Made by a program: the position numbers and the translations under genes. The notes under the pieces are model-generated. The model saw only the letters and a list, made by a program, of their open reading frames with translations, did not search any database and was not told the origin of the DNA. A stretch of 64,000 nucleotides of DNA from DASXUX01 sp036504595 (GTDB taxonomy: Bacteria > Planctomycetota > SZUA-567 > H5-PLA8): contig DASXUX010000067.1 of assembly GCA_036504595.1 (NCBI GenBank), positions 434,001 to 498,000 on the forward strand, in the 5' to 3' direction. Shown one piece after another: positions 42,554-50,631 of this stretch (the stretch's first letter is position 1; each line of letters starts with the position of its first letter).

Positions 42554-43425
42554 GTTACGCCTTCTATCCGGGCTGTTCGCTCGAAGGAACCGCTCGCGAT
42601 TTCCATCAGTCCACAATGGCCGTGGCTCGAAAGCTGCGCATCGACCTGCCAGAGATCCCCGATTGGATTTGCTGCGGCTCGACCGCCGCGCATTCGTCCG
42701 ATCCGATGCTGGCGCTCGCGCTGCCGGCCAAGAACCTCGCGGCTGCGGGCGGCAAGACCGTCGCCGTCTGCTGCGCATCCTGCTACAGCCGCCTGAAGAC
42801 CGCCAATCACGAAATCGCTCGCGACGCCGCCATTCGCAAGAAAGTCGCCGAGATTTCCGGCGTCGATTACGACGGCCGCACGCCGGTTGCGCATCTGCTG
42901 GAAATCCTCGCTCGCGACATCGGCTTGAAAGCGATTGCATCCGCCGTTCGCAAGCCGTTGAAAGGCCTAAAGGTCGTCTGCTACTACGGCTGTCTGCTGT
43001 CCCGGCCGCCGGAAGTCACCAGCTTTGACAGCGCTGAAAATCCGACGCTGATGGACAAGGTAATGGAAGCCGCCGGCGCGACGCCGATCGATTGGCCGCA
43101 CAAGACCGAATGCTGCGGCGCGAGCTGCTCGATCACCAACACCGAAATCGTGATGTCGCTTGCAAAAGAAATCTTGACGATGGCCAAGGCCGCGAAAGCC
43201 GATTGCATCGTCACCGCCTGCCCGCTGTGCCAGCTCAACCTGGACATGCGGCAGAAAGACATCAACGCGAAGTTCGGCCAGCAGTTCGATCTGCCGGTCT
43301 TCTACTTTACGCAGTTGCTCGGCCTGGCGTTCGGGGTGGAGCCGAAAGAATTGGGACTGGGCAGCCTGGTCGTCGATCCGATGCCGCTGCTGCACAGCCT
43401 GGACCACGAACACGCACACGTTTAG
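42550..43425 (+). CDS. hdrB: Heterodisulfide reductase subunit B (HdrB-like)
   Basis: The product is 291 residues with two CCG domains (Cys-rich motif CXnCCGXnCXXC). The first has CCGSTAAHSSDP and VCCASCYSRLK; the second has CCGASCSITNTE and IVTACPLCQLNLDM. In methanogens these hold the noncubane 4Fe-4S clusters that reduce a heterodisulfide; outside methanogens the substrate is often unknown. The N-terminus (YAFYPGCSLEGTARDFHQS) is typical. It is coupled to hdrC by an ATGA overlap. Cytoplasmic. Confidence 0.9.
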   Translation: MSYAFYPGCSLEGTARDFHQSTMAVARKLRIDLPEIPDWICCGSTAAHSSDPMLALALPAKNLAAAGGKTVAVCCASCYSRLKTANHEIARDAAIRKKVAEISGVDYDGRTPVAHLLEILARDIGLKAIASAVRKPLKGLKVVCYYGCLLSRPPEVTSFDSAENPTLMDKVMEAAGATPIDWPHKTECCGASCSITNTEIVMSLAKEILTMAKAAKADCIVTACPLCQLNLDMRQKDINAKFGQQFDLPVFYFTQLLGLAFGVEPKELGLGSLVVDPMPLLHSLDHEHAHV

Positions 43426-43456
43426 GGAGTCTGCAGGCCAACGACGCTGAGGACGG

Positions 43457-43494
43457 AACACTCAGCACTCAGAACTCAGCACTCAGTACTTGAG
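43457..43494. repeat. Heptamer repeats ACTCAGC before hdrA
   Basis: ACTCAGC/ACTCAGA units recur five times in 38 bases. The block ends about ten bases before the hdrA start, and no good ribosome site remains. Identical units occur at 48107-48136 before the second mvhD. Confidence 0.75.
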
Positions 43495-43503
43495 ATTTGC
43501 GCT

Positions 43504-46500
43504 ATGGTGGCACGAGACGAAAGATCCGCAGGCAAGCGCCCGACCGAACCGGTTGGCGCGGTGCTCGTTTGCGGCGCAGGCATCGCCGGCATCCAGGCCG
43601 CGCTCGATCTGGCCGCCTCCGGCTTCAAGGTTTACCTGTTGGAATCCTCGCCGGCCATCGGCGGGCGCATGGCCCAGCTCGACAAAACCTTCCCGACCGG
43701 CGATTGTGCGATGTGCACGCTCTCGCCCAAGCTCGTCGAAATCGCGCGCAACAAGAACGTTGACATCATTACGCTGGCCGACATCGAAGGTATCAGCGGC
43801 GAGCCCGGCAATTTCCAGGTCAAGATTCGAAAGCGCCCGCGTTTCGTCGATCTGAAGAAGTGCAACGCTTGCGGCGATTGTTCCGAAGCCTGCCCGGTTT
43901 CGCTGCCCAGCGAATTCGACCGGACGCTCGGCACACGCAAAGCAATTTTCCGCCCCTACCCGCAAGCGATTCCCAACGTCTACGGCATTTCCAAGGCCGC
44001 CGGCAAAGCGCCATGCAAAGCGAATTGTCCCGCCGGCGTGAACGTGCAAGGCTACGTCGCGCTGATCGCCAAAGAGAAGTTCAAGGAAGCCTACGATCTT
44101 ATTCGCGAGCGCTGCCCGCTGCCCTCGGCGTGCGGCCGCGTGTGCCAGCATCCATGCGAAACGAAGTGCAACCGCAGCGATCTCGATCAGCCCGTCGCCG
44201 CGCGCGACCTCAAGCGCTTCGCCGGCGATTGGGTTTACTCGCACAAGTCCGAAATCAAAGACGTTCCGCCGCAAGCGGCCGTTCAACAGAAGGAAAAAGT
44301 CGCGATCATCGGCGGCGGTCCGGCCGGCCTGACCGCCGCGTCTGATCTGCGCCTGCTCGGCTACTCCGTCACGATTTTCGACGCGCAGCCCAAACTCGGC
44401 GGCATGCTGCGCTACGGCATTCCGCGCTACCGCTTGCCAGAGAACGTGCTCGATGAGGAAATTCAGTACATCCTGAGCATGGGCGTTGACGCAAAGACGA
44501 ATACTGCAATCGCCGATCCCGCAAAGCTACTCAAGTCGGGTTCGACGAACGGAAATGGCAGCGCGGAGAAGTTCGACGCGGTTTTCGTCGGCATTGGCGC
44601 GTGGACCAGTCGCAAGCTCGGCGTGCCGGGTGAAGACGCCAGCGGCGTCTGGCCGGGGCTGAAGTTCCTGCACGACGTCAACGCCGGTGAGCGCCCTGCG
44701 ATCGGCCCGAACGTGCTCGTCATTGGCGGCGGCGACGTGGCGATGGACGCCGCGCGCTGCGCGCGCCGCTTGCCGGGCGTGCAGAACGTTCATCTCGCCT
44801 GCCTGGAAAAGCGCGAAGAAATGCCCGCGCATTCGTGGGAAGCGGCCGAAGCGCTGGAAGAAGGAGTCGTCTTCCATCCCAGCTTGGGCCCGACGAAGTT
44901 CGCGACCGAGCACAACAAAGTAACCGGCGTCACCTTCCGCGCCTGCACGCGTGTCTTCGACGAGAATAAAAAGTTCTCGCCGCAGTTCGACGACTCGCAG
45001 ACCAGCACGCTGGCTGCCGATACCGTCATCGTGACCATCGGCCAAGGCATCGATTCCGCCGGTTTGGCGCCGATTGCCACCGGACCCGGCGGGCGCATCA
45101 GCGCCGATCGCGAAAGCCTGGCGACCAACATCCCCGGCATTTTCGCCGGCGGTGACGCCGTCCTCGGCCCGGCGTCGATGGTCGATGCCATGGCGCACGG
45201 CCACCGCGCCGCATCCGCGATCGACGCGTACCTGCGCGGCACGGTAGGGCGGGCGTCCCTGCCCGCCAACGCTGCTTCGGGCGGGCACGGAGGCCCGCCC
45301 CACCAAGAAACCGCGCCAGTCCCCGACCCCGACGTTCCGCGAGCTGAGCGCAAGAAGATGGCGCAGGCCCCGGTCGCCGCGCGCGTCAAAGATTTCAGCG
45401 AGATCGATCGCGGCTATTCGAAAGAAGACGCTGTCGCCGAAGCCAAACGCTGTCTGGCCTGCGGGCTGTGCAGCGAATGCGGCCAGTGCGTGAAGGCCTG
45501 CGCCGCCGGCGCGATCTGTCACGACATGCAGCCAACGTCGGAGACGATCACGGTCGGTTCCGTCGTGCTGACGCCCGGCTACGACGAATTTAATCCGGCG
45601 CTGAAGGGCGAATTCGGCCACGGGCGCTACAAGAACGTGCTCTCGAGCATCCAGTTCGAACGCCTGCTCAGCGCCGCAGGTCCGACCAGCGGCGATGTGA
45701 TTCGCCCGAGCGACGCGCAACATCCGAAGAGCATCGCGTTCATTCAGTGCGTGGGTTCGCGCGACACCTCCTGCGGCAATGGCTACTGTTCGTCAATCTG
45801 CTGCACCGCCGCCGCCAAGCAGGCCATGGTGGCTCTCGAACACATGCCCGGCACGGAGATTTCCGTCTTCTGCATGGACGTGCGCGCGTTCGGCAAAGAG
45901 TTCGATCAGTACGTCAATCGCGCGCGCGACGAACACAAGGTGAAGTTCATCCGCGCGATGCCTTCGCGCATCGTCGAGATGCCCGGCAGCAAGAACGTCC
46001 GCATCCGCTACTTCGACGAGAACGGCAAGGAGCAGCAGCAGGAGTTCGGTTTGGTCGTCCTCTCGGTTGGCCTGAAGCCCAGCGCGAGCGTCAAGGATCT
46101 GGCTGGCCGGCTGGGCTTGGAACTGAACTCATTCGGCTTCTGCCAGACCGATCGTCTCGCGCCCGTCACCTCGTCGCGGCCGGGAATCTACGTCGCCGGC
46201 GCTTTCCAGGAACCGAAGGACATCCCCGAATCGGTCGCGCAAGCTTCCGCTGCCGCCGCGTGTGCGATGGAACAGCTCGCGACCGCGCGCGGTTCCATGA
46301 TCCAGCAACGCGAATACCCCTGGGAGCGCGACACGTCGGACCAGGCGCCGCGCATCGGCGTGTTCATCTGCCACTGCGGCCACAACATCGCGTCGGTCAT
46401 CGACGTGAACAAGGTCGCTGAGCAGGCGCTGAAGATGCCCAACGTCGTGCACGCGGAAGCCAGCCTGTACACGTGCTCCGACACGAACCAGCAGCACATT

Positions 46501-48024
46501 AAGGATATGATTCGCGAACACCGGCTCAACCGGTTGGTGGTCGCGTCCTGCACGCCGCGGACGCATGAAGTTTTGTTCCAGGAAACGTTGCGCGAGGCCG
46601 GCCTCAATCAATATCTGTTCGCGATGACCAACATTCGCGACCAGTGCAGTTGGGTGCATCGCGACGACCACGTAGCCGCGACCGCGAAAGCTGTCGAGCT
46701 CATGCGCATGGCTGTCGGCCGAGCGCGGCACTTGAAGTCGCTCGAAACGGGCCAGCTTCCCGTCAATCAGTCCGCGCTCGTTATAGGCGGCGGCTTGGCC
46801 GGAATGACGGCGGCGCTGTCGGTCGCGGAACAAGGCTTCGACGTTCATCTGATCGAAAAAGAAGCGCAGCTCGGCGGAAACCTGCGGCAGCTCTACTCCA
46901 CGCTCGAAAAGCCGGACGTTCAGCCGTTCCTGAAAGGGCTGCTGCAGAAGGTCCAGTCGAACCCGCGCATCAAGCTTCGCTTGGGCGCACAGTTGAACGC
47001 GATCACCGGCCATGTTGGAAACTTCAAGAGCGAGATCAAGTCGGCCAGCGGCACCAGCACGATTCAGCACGGAGTCGTGATCGTTGCGACCGGCGGCGCC
47101 GAACGCCCGACCGACAAGTACGGCCACGGTTCCAACCCGCGCGTGCTCACTCAGCGCGAAGTGGAAGCGCAGCTTCACGGAGCGAGCGGTGCCGTGCAAC
47201 AGCTCGGCAAGAACTCGACGATCGTCATGCTGCAGTGCGTGAACTCGCGCACGACCGAACACGTCTACTGCAGCCGCGTGTGCTGTGCTGACGCAGTGAA
47301 GAATGCTCTGGCGCTGAAGGCGAAGAACCCGGGCGCTCAGATTTACGTGCTGGCCAAAGACATCCGCACCTACGGCTTCCGCGAAACGTATTTCCAGCAG
47401 GCGCGCGAAGCCGGCATCATCTTCGTGCGTTACCCGCAGGACAAAGAACCCGCCGTCGATGCCAAGACGCTGGAAGTCAGCGTGCTGGATGCCGGCATCA
47501 ATCGCGAGCTGAAGCTGAAAGCCGATCTGCTGGTGCTCAGCACAGGAATCGCCCCGGCCGCCGACAACCCGGTGCTTTCCAGTTTGCTGCGCACGTCGCT
47601 CACGACCGACGGCTTTTTCCTCGAAGCGCATCCGAAGCTGCGGCCGGTGGACGTGGCCAGCGAAGGCATCTTCGTCTGCGGCCTGTCGCACTCCCCGCGC
47701 TTCAGCGATGAAACGATCGCGCAGGCTCAAGCGGCGGCGGCCCGAGCGGCCACGATTCTGGCCAAGCCGCATCGCGAAGTGCCCGGCCAGATCTCGCGCA
47801 TCGATCCGCTGAAATGCATCGCCTGCATGACGTGCGTGAAGGTCTGCCCGTACGATGCTCCGGCGCTGAACGCTGAAATCCACAAGGCCGAAGTGCAGAC
47901 CGCCAAGTGCATGGGCTGCGGAAGCTGCGCATCCACGTGCCCGGCGAAGGCAATCACGCTCCAGCACCAGGAAGAGAAGCAGGTGATTGCGCAGTTGGAT
48001 GAACTGTTGGTCGGGGGTCAGTAG
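43504..48024 (+). CDS. hdrA: HdrA-GltD-HdrA fusion: electron-bifurcating heterodisulfide reductase subunit A
   Basis: The product is 1506 residues. Residues 1-145 are the HdrA N-terminal flavin part (VLVCGAGIAGIQAAL; GDCAMCTLSPK near 67; CNACGDCSEACP near 120). Residues about 160-590 are a glutamate synthase small-subunit (GltD)-like insert: CPLPSACGRVCQHPCETKCN, the FAD site IIGGGPAGLTAASDL and the NAD(P) site VIGGGDVAMDAARCA. HdrA then resumes with CLACGLCSECGQCVKAC near 650. A second HdrA unit begins near 950 (FICHCGHN), with another FAD site near 1095 (VIGGGLAGMTAA) and two ferredoxin motifs at the end (CIACMTCVKVCP, CMGCGSCASTCP). Three flavin sites and several clusters fit electron bifurcation among NAD(P)H, ferredoxin and MetF. 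A repeat lies at the GltD-HdrA junction. Confidence 0.88.
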   Translation: MVARDERSAGKRPTEPVGAVLVCGAGIAGIQAALDLAASGFKVYLLESSPAIGGRMAQLDKTFPTGDCAMCTLSPKLVEIARNKNVDIITLADIEGISGEPGNFQVKIRKRPRFVDLKKCNACGDCSEACPVSLPSEFDRTLGTRKAIFRPYPQAIPNVYGISKAAGKAPCKANCPAGVNVQGYVALIAKEKFKEAYDLIRERCPLPSACGRVCQHPCETKCNRSDLDQPVAARDLKRFAGDWVYSHKSEIKDVPPQAAVQQKEKVAIIGGGPAGLTAASDLRLLGYSVTIFDAQPKLGGMLRYGIPRYRLPENVLDEEIQYILSMGVDAKTNTAIADPAKLLKSGSTNGNGSAEKFDAVFVGIGAWTSRKLGVPGEDASGVWPGLKFLHDVNAGERPAIGPNVLVIGGGDVAMDAARCARRLPGVQNVHLACLEKREEMPAHSWEAAEALEEGVVFHPSLGPTKFATEHNKVTGVTFRACTRVFDENKKFSPQFDDSQTSTLAADTVIVTIGQGIDSAGLAPIATGPGGRISADRESLATNIPGIFAGGDAVLGPASMVDAMAHGHRAASAIDAYLRGTVGRASLPANAASGGHGGPPHQETAPVPDPDVPRAERKKMAQAPVAARVKDFSEIDRGYSKEDAVAEAKRCLACGLCSECGQCVKACAAGAICHDMQPTSETITVGSVVLTPGYDEFNPALKGEFGHGRYKNVLSSIQFERLLSAAGPTSGDVIRPSDAQHPKSIAFIQCVGSRDTSCGNGYCSSICCTAAAKQAMVALEHMPGTEISVFCMDVRAFGKEFDQYVNRARDEHKVKFIRAMPSRIVEMPGSKNVRIRYFDENGKEQQQEFGLVVLSVGLKPSASVKDLAGRLGLELNSFGFCQTDRLAPVTSSRPGIYVAGAFQEPKDIPESVAQASAAAACAMEQLATARGSMIQQREYPWERDTSDQAPRIGVFICHCGHNIASVIDVNKVAEQALKMPNVVHAEASLYTCSDTNQQHIKDMIREHRLNRLVVASCTPRTHEVLFQETLREAGLNQYLFAMTNIRDQCSWVHRDDHVAATAKAVELMRMAVGRARHLKSLETGQLPVNQSALVIGGGLAGMTAALSVAEQGFDVHLIEKEAQLGGNLRQLYSTLEKPDVQPFLKGLLQKVQSNPRIKLRLGAQLNAITGHVGNFKSEIKSASGTSTIQHGVVIVATGGAERPTDKYGHGSNPRVLTQREVEAQLHGASGAVQQLGKNSTIVMLQCVNSRTTEHVYCSRVCCADAVKNALALKAKNPGAQIYVLAKDIRTYGFRETYFQQAREAGIIFVRYPQDKEPAVDAKTLEVSVLDAGINRELKLKADLLVLSTGIAPAADNPVLSSLLRTSLTTDGFFLEAHPKLRPVDVASEGIFVCGLSHSPRFSDETIAQAQAAAARAATILAKPHREVPGQISRIDPLKCIACMTCVKVCPYDAPALNAEIHKAEVQTAKCMGCGSCASTCPAKAITLQHQEEKQVIAQLDELLVGGQ
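45244..45304. repeat. In-frame palindromic element in hdrA
   Basis: GTAGGGCGGGCGTCCCTGCC and GGGCGGGCACGGAGGCCCGC form two hairpins and encode VGRASLPANAASGGHGGPPH, exactly at the boundary between the GltD-like insert and the resumed HdrA part. Almost the same element occurs at 34850. Confidence 0.8.
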
Positions 48025-48137
48025 TCCGTTGTCCGTTGTCAGTTGTCAGTTGTCAGTTGTCAGTGGTCAGTCGTAACGAAGAACCGAGAGCGAAGAGCAG
48101 CCATGGCCTCAGCACTCAGTACTCAGCACTCAGCACT
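48024..48137. repeat. Heptamer repeat block (GTCAGTT and ACTCAGC units) before second mvhD
   Basis: GTCCGTT/GTCAGTT units repeat from 48024 to 48072. After a short gap, ACTCAGC and ACTCAGT units follow from 48107 to 48136. The second set lies inside the reading frame of mvhD2 and encodes its first residues. These units are the same as those known as STRRs in heterocystous cyanobacteria. Confidence 0.8.
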
Positions 48138-48597
48138 TCCCGCCGGGGGAAAGAGCTTAGCTTCCGGCACTGCAAACGAGTTCAAAATCATCGCTTTCTG
48201 CTGCAACTTCTGCGCGTATGCAGCGGCGGATCTGGCCGGCGCGCGGCGCATGCAGTATCCGACGAACGTGCGCATCGTTCACATGCCGTGCACCGGAAAG
48301 CTGGACATGCAGCATGTGCTGGCGGCGTTTGAAAAAGGCATCGATGGCGTGCTCGTCGCGGGATGCCTTGAAGGCGGCTGTCACTACCTGGAAGGAAACC
48401 TTCGCGCCAAGAAACGCATCGAGGCCGTTCGCAACCTGCTCGACGAAATCGGTCTCGGCCGCGAGCGCCTCAAGATGGTGAACCTCTCGGCCGCGATGGC
48501 GCCAACGTTTGTCGAACGCGTGAAGGAAATGGTGGAGACGGTCAAGCGCCTTGGGCCGAATCCGCTGCGGGATGCAAAACTCAAAATTCCAGAATGA
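48103..48597 (+). CDS. mvhD: MvhD/HdrE-like protein, second copy
   Basis: The product is 164 residues from ATG 48103. Family cysteines: C33, C34 and C37 in AFCCNFCAYA, C63 in HMPCTGKL, C88 and C93 in AGCLEGGCHYLEGN. It is the textbook form, closer to methanogen MvhD than the first copy, and lacks the palindromic insertion. The N-terminal residues 2-14 (ASALSTQHSALPA) are read from the heptamer repeat, so the start is uncertain: GTG or ATG codons inside the block are also in frame, back to 48043. It probably passes electrons to HdrA. Confidence 0.85.
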   Translation: MASALSTQHSALPAGGKSLASGTANEFKIIAFCCNFCAYAAADLAGARRMQYPTNVRIVHMPCTGKLDMQHVLAAFEKGIDGVLVAGCLEGGCHYLEGNLRAKKRIEAVRNLLDEIGLGRERLKMVNLSAAMAPTFVERVKEMVETVKRLGPNPLRDAKLKIPE

Positions 48598-48689
48598 TGA
48601 ATTCGGAATGATGAATGATGAATAAGGATTGTTTCCCTGTTCATTTAGAAAGCCGCATTCATCATTCCGCATTCATCATTCATCATTTG
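48592..48689. repeat. Short-unit repeat spacer with inverted arms (AATGATG units)
   Basis: GAATGATGAATTCGGAATGA and ATGATGAATAAGG on the left (48592-48628) are mirrored by CATTCATCATTCCGCATTCA and TCATTCATCATT on the right. It overlaps the mvhD2 stop codon and ends 11 bases before metV. Confidence 0.75.
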
Positions 48690-48700
48690 GAGAGTAAGTC

Positions 48701-49375
48701 ATGATCGTCGCAACGCCAAAACCAGTCACCGAACTCAAGCGCGTCATCGCCGGGCACAGCAAGGTGCTCTTCGTCGGCTGCGGAACGTGTGTGACGGTGT
48801 GCCTTGCCGGCGGCGAACGCGAGGTCGGCCTGGCCGGCTATGCGATGCGCATGGCTCGCAAGCTGGACAACAAGCCGATCCAGATCGATCAGGTGACCAT
48901 CGAGCGCCAGTGCGAGAACGAATTCATCCAGGAACTCGCGCCAGCCGCTCAGAACACCGAAGCCATCGTGTCCTTCGCGTGCGGCGCGGGCGTGCAGGCC
49001 CTCGCGGAGCGTTTCCCGAACAAGCCGGTTTACGCGGGACTCAACACGCAATTCCTCGGCATCCTTGAAGAGCAGGCCGTCTGGACCGAGAAGTGCCTGG
49101 GCTGCGGCAATTGCGTGCTCTCCGACTTCGGCGGGATTTGCCCGGTGACCCGCTGCGCTAAGCGCATGCTCAACGGCCCCTGCGGCGGTTCGTGCGAAGA
49201 CAAGTGCGAAGTCAGTAAGCCGGCAGAACGTCCTTGCGCCTGGCAGCTCATCTACAAGCGCATGGAAGCGATCGGCCAGCTCGACAAGCTCAATCAGGTC
49301 TATCCCGCCAAAGACTGGCGCCCAAGCTGGCACGCCGGCGCGCGTACGATCGTCCGCGAAGAACACCGGATATAG
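48701..49375 (+). CDS. metV: MetV, zinc/iron-sulfur partner of MetF
   Basis: The product is 224 residues of the methylene-THF reductase C-terminal (MetV) family. The N-terminal cysteines are C27, C30 and C34 in LFVGCGTCVTVC. The second cluster region has CLGCGNCVLSDFGGICPVTRC and KRMLNGPCGGSCEDKCEVS. In Moorella-type acetogens MetV joins MetF to the Hdr/MvhD module. Here it ends the ten-gene row that began with MvhD and MetF, 14 kb earlier. GGAGAG lies 7 bases before the ATG. Cytoplasmic. Confidence 0.9.
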   Translation: MIVATPKPVTELKRVIAGHSKVLFVGCGTCVTVCLAGGEREVGLAGYAMRMARKLDNKPIQIDQVTIERQCENEFIQELAPAAQNTEAIVSFACGAGVQALAERFPNKPVYAGLNTQFLGILEEQAVWTEKCLGCGNCVLSDFGGICPVTRCAKRMLNGPCGGSCEDKCEVSKPAERPCAWQLIYKRMEAIGQLDKLNQVYPAKDWRPSWHAGARTIVREEHRI

Positions 49376-49407
49376 ACTTGCGCTGAGAGTTTACTGAAAT
49401 GGATGAT

Positions 49408-49523
49408 GGTGCCACTGGCACGCGCCCGCCGGCCATTTGGCGGGCGCTTGCCAGTGCCGGGTTTCCCCAGCGTCCGCACTGGCTAAGCCGGCCCAAAAAC
49501 CGGCCGGCTGAGCCAGTGGCACC
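49408..49523. repeat. Double palindromic element, GGTGCCACTGGC type
   Basis: The outer arms GGTGCCACTGGC and GCCAGTGGCACC are exact inverses. Left half: CACTGGCACGCGCCCGCC on GGCGGGCGCTTGCCAGTG. Right half: CACTGGCTAAGCCGG on CCGGCTGAGCCAGTG. The left half is shared with 20641. Confidence 0.8.
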
Positions 49524-49617
49524 AACTCTGGCTAGAACAAGTCTTGAAAGACTGAGCCAAGGTGCGAAAGTTGAGTATGCCTCTGCGCGTATTTGTTTGA
49601 GGCGCGGAGAATATTTT

Positions 49618-50541
49618 GTGACGATCGCTGTCAAGACCATCGAAGTAGACGCCGAGCTTGCCGGTCGCGCCGACCGCGTGGTGCAAAAGCTGACCGGTTT
49701 GTCCCGTTCTGAAACGCGCGGGTTGTTCGACCACGACTGCGTCTCCGTCAACGGCGAACGTTGCGCGGCGATTGGCGCGGATGTCGCCTGCGGCGACATT
49801 GTCGAGGCGCGCTATGACGCACACCGCCGATACCATCCGCGGCCGCGGGCGTGGGAGGACGATGCATTCCGGATCGTCTGGGAAGACGAGTACCTGCTCG
49901 TCGTGGATAAATCGGCCGGCGTTCTGACCGTGCCCGCTCATCCGGGAGACACGAACACGCTCGTCCACGCGATCTCCCGCTACTTCGAACACCGCGGGCT
50001 CCGCAATCGCGCCCAAGTCGTTCACCGTCTGGATCGCGACGTCTCGGGACTGCTGGTTTTCGCAAAGACGCGGGAATTGGCCGATACGCTCCAGGACCAG
50101 TTTGAGCAGCGCAAACCTGAACGTGAATACGTGGCGCTCGTCCATGGCGCGATGCCCGAGCGGGGTACGTTCGAAAGCTACCTGGCCACATCGAAAAGTT
50201 TTCAGCGCTACGCCGCCAAGAGCCGCAACGCAGGACAACTGGCGATCACGCATTTTGAACTGACGCGCGTTGTTCACGGAGCCTCCTTTTTGCGCATCTG
50301 GCTGGAGACTGGCCGGCGCAATCAGATCCGCGTGCACATGGCGGACGCCGGCCACCCGGTGCTGGGCGATCCGCGCTATCGTCCGGACCTCTCGGGCCAT
50401 CCGCAGTGGCGGACCAAGCGCTTGGCGCTGCACGCCGCTGTGCTCGGCTTTCGTCATCCGGTCACGGGAAAACCGCTGCGCTTTGAGGCCCCGCTGCCCG
50501 CTGCGATGCGCAAGTTCGTGGGCGAAAAGCAGAGTGCATGA
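49618..50541 (+). CDS. RluA-family pseudouridine synthase with S4 domain
   Basis: The product is 307 residues from GTG 49618 (GGAG 8 bases upstream). An S4 RNA-binding domain (AGRADRVVQKLTGLSRSETR, about 1-75) precedes the catalytic domain. The RluA catalytic motif is VVHRLDRDVSGLLVFAKT, with aspartate as nucleophile, and GRRNQIRVHMADAGHPVLGD is the second signature. It isomerises uridines in rRNA; which site is not decided by sequence alone (RluD-like by S4 and length). Cytoplasmic. The upstream frame 49399 on is unlikely to be part of it. Confidence 0.88.
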   Translation: MTIAVKTIEVDAELAGRADRVVQKLTGLSRSETRGLFDHDCVSVNGERCAAIGADVACGDIVEARYDAHRRYHPRPRAWEDDAFRIVWEDEYLLVVDKSAGVLTVPAHPGDTNTLVHAISRYFEHRGLRNRAQVVHRLDRDVSGLLVFAKTRELADTLQDQFEQRKPEREYVALVHGAMPERGTFESYLATSKSFQRYAAKSRNAGQLAITHFELTRVVHGASFLRIWLETGRRNQIRVHMADAGHPVLGDPRYRPDLSGHPQWRTKRLALHAAVLGFRHPVTGKPLRFEAPLPAAMRKFVGEKQSA

Positions 50542-50631
50542 GCTTTCTTTGCGAATGCGCCGGTCTTCCGATAAGCTACTGATTCCTGTTGGCGCAGGCT
50601 GCGCCGATCCGCCCGGCACGAACGAAACTCC

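Noticed and set aside
46129..47967. Minus-strand open frame of 612 codons
   Set aside because: It is opposite the second HdrA unit, which is strongly supported by flavin and ferredoxin motifs.
48024..48137. CRISPR-like repeats
   Set aside because: The units are only seven bases, directly adjacent, with no spacers, and no cas gene is in the window.
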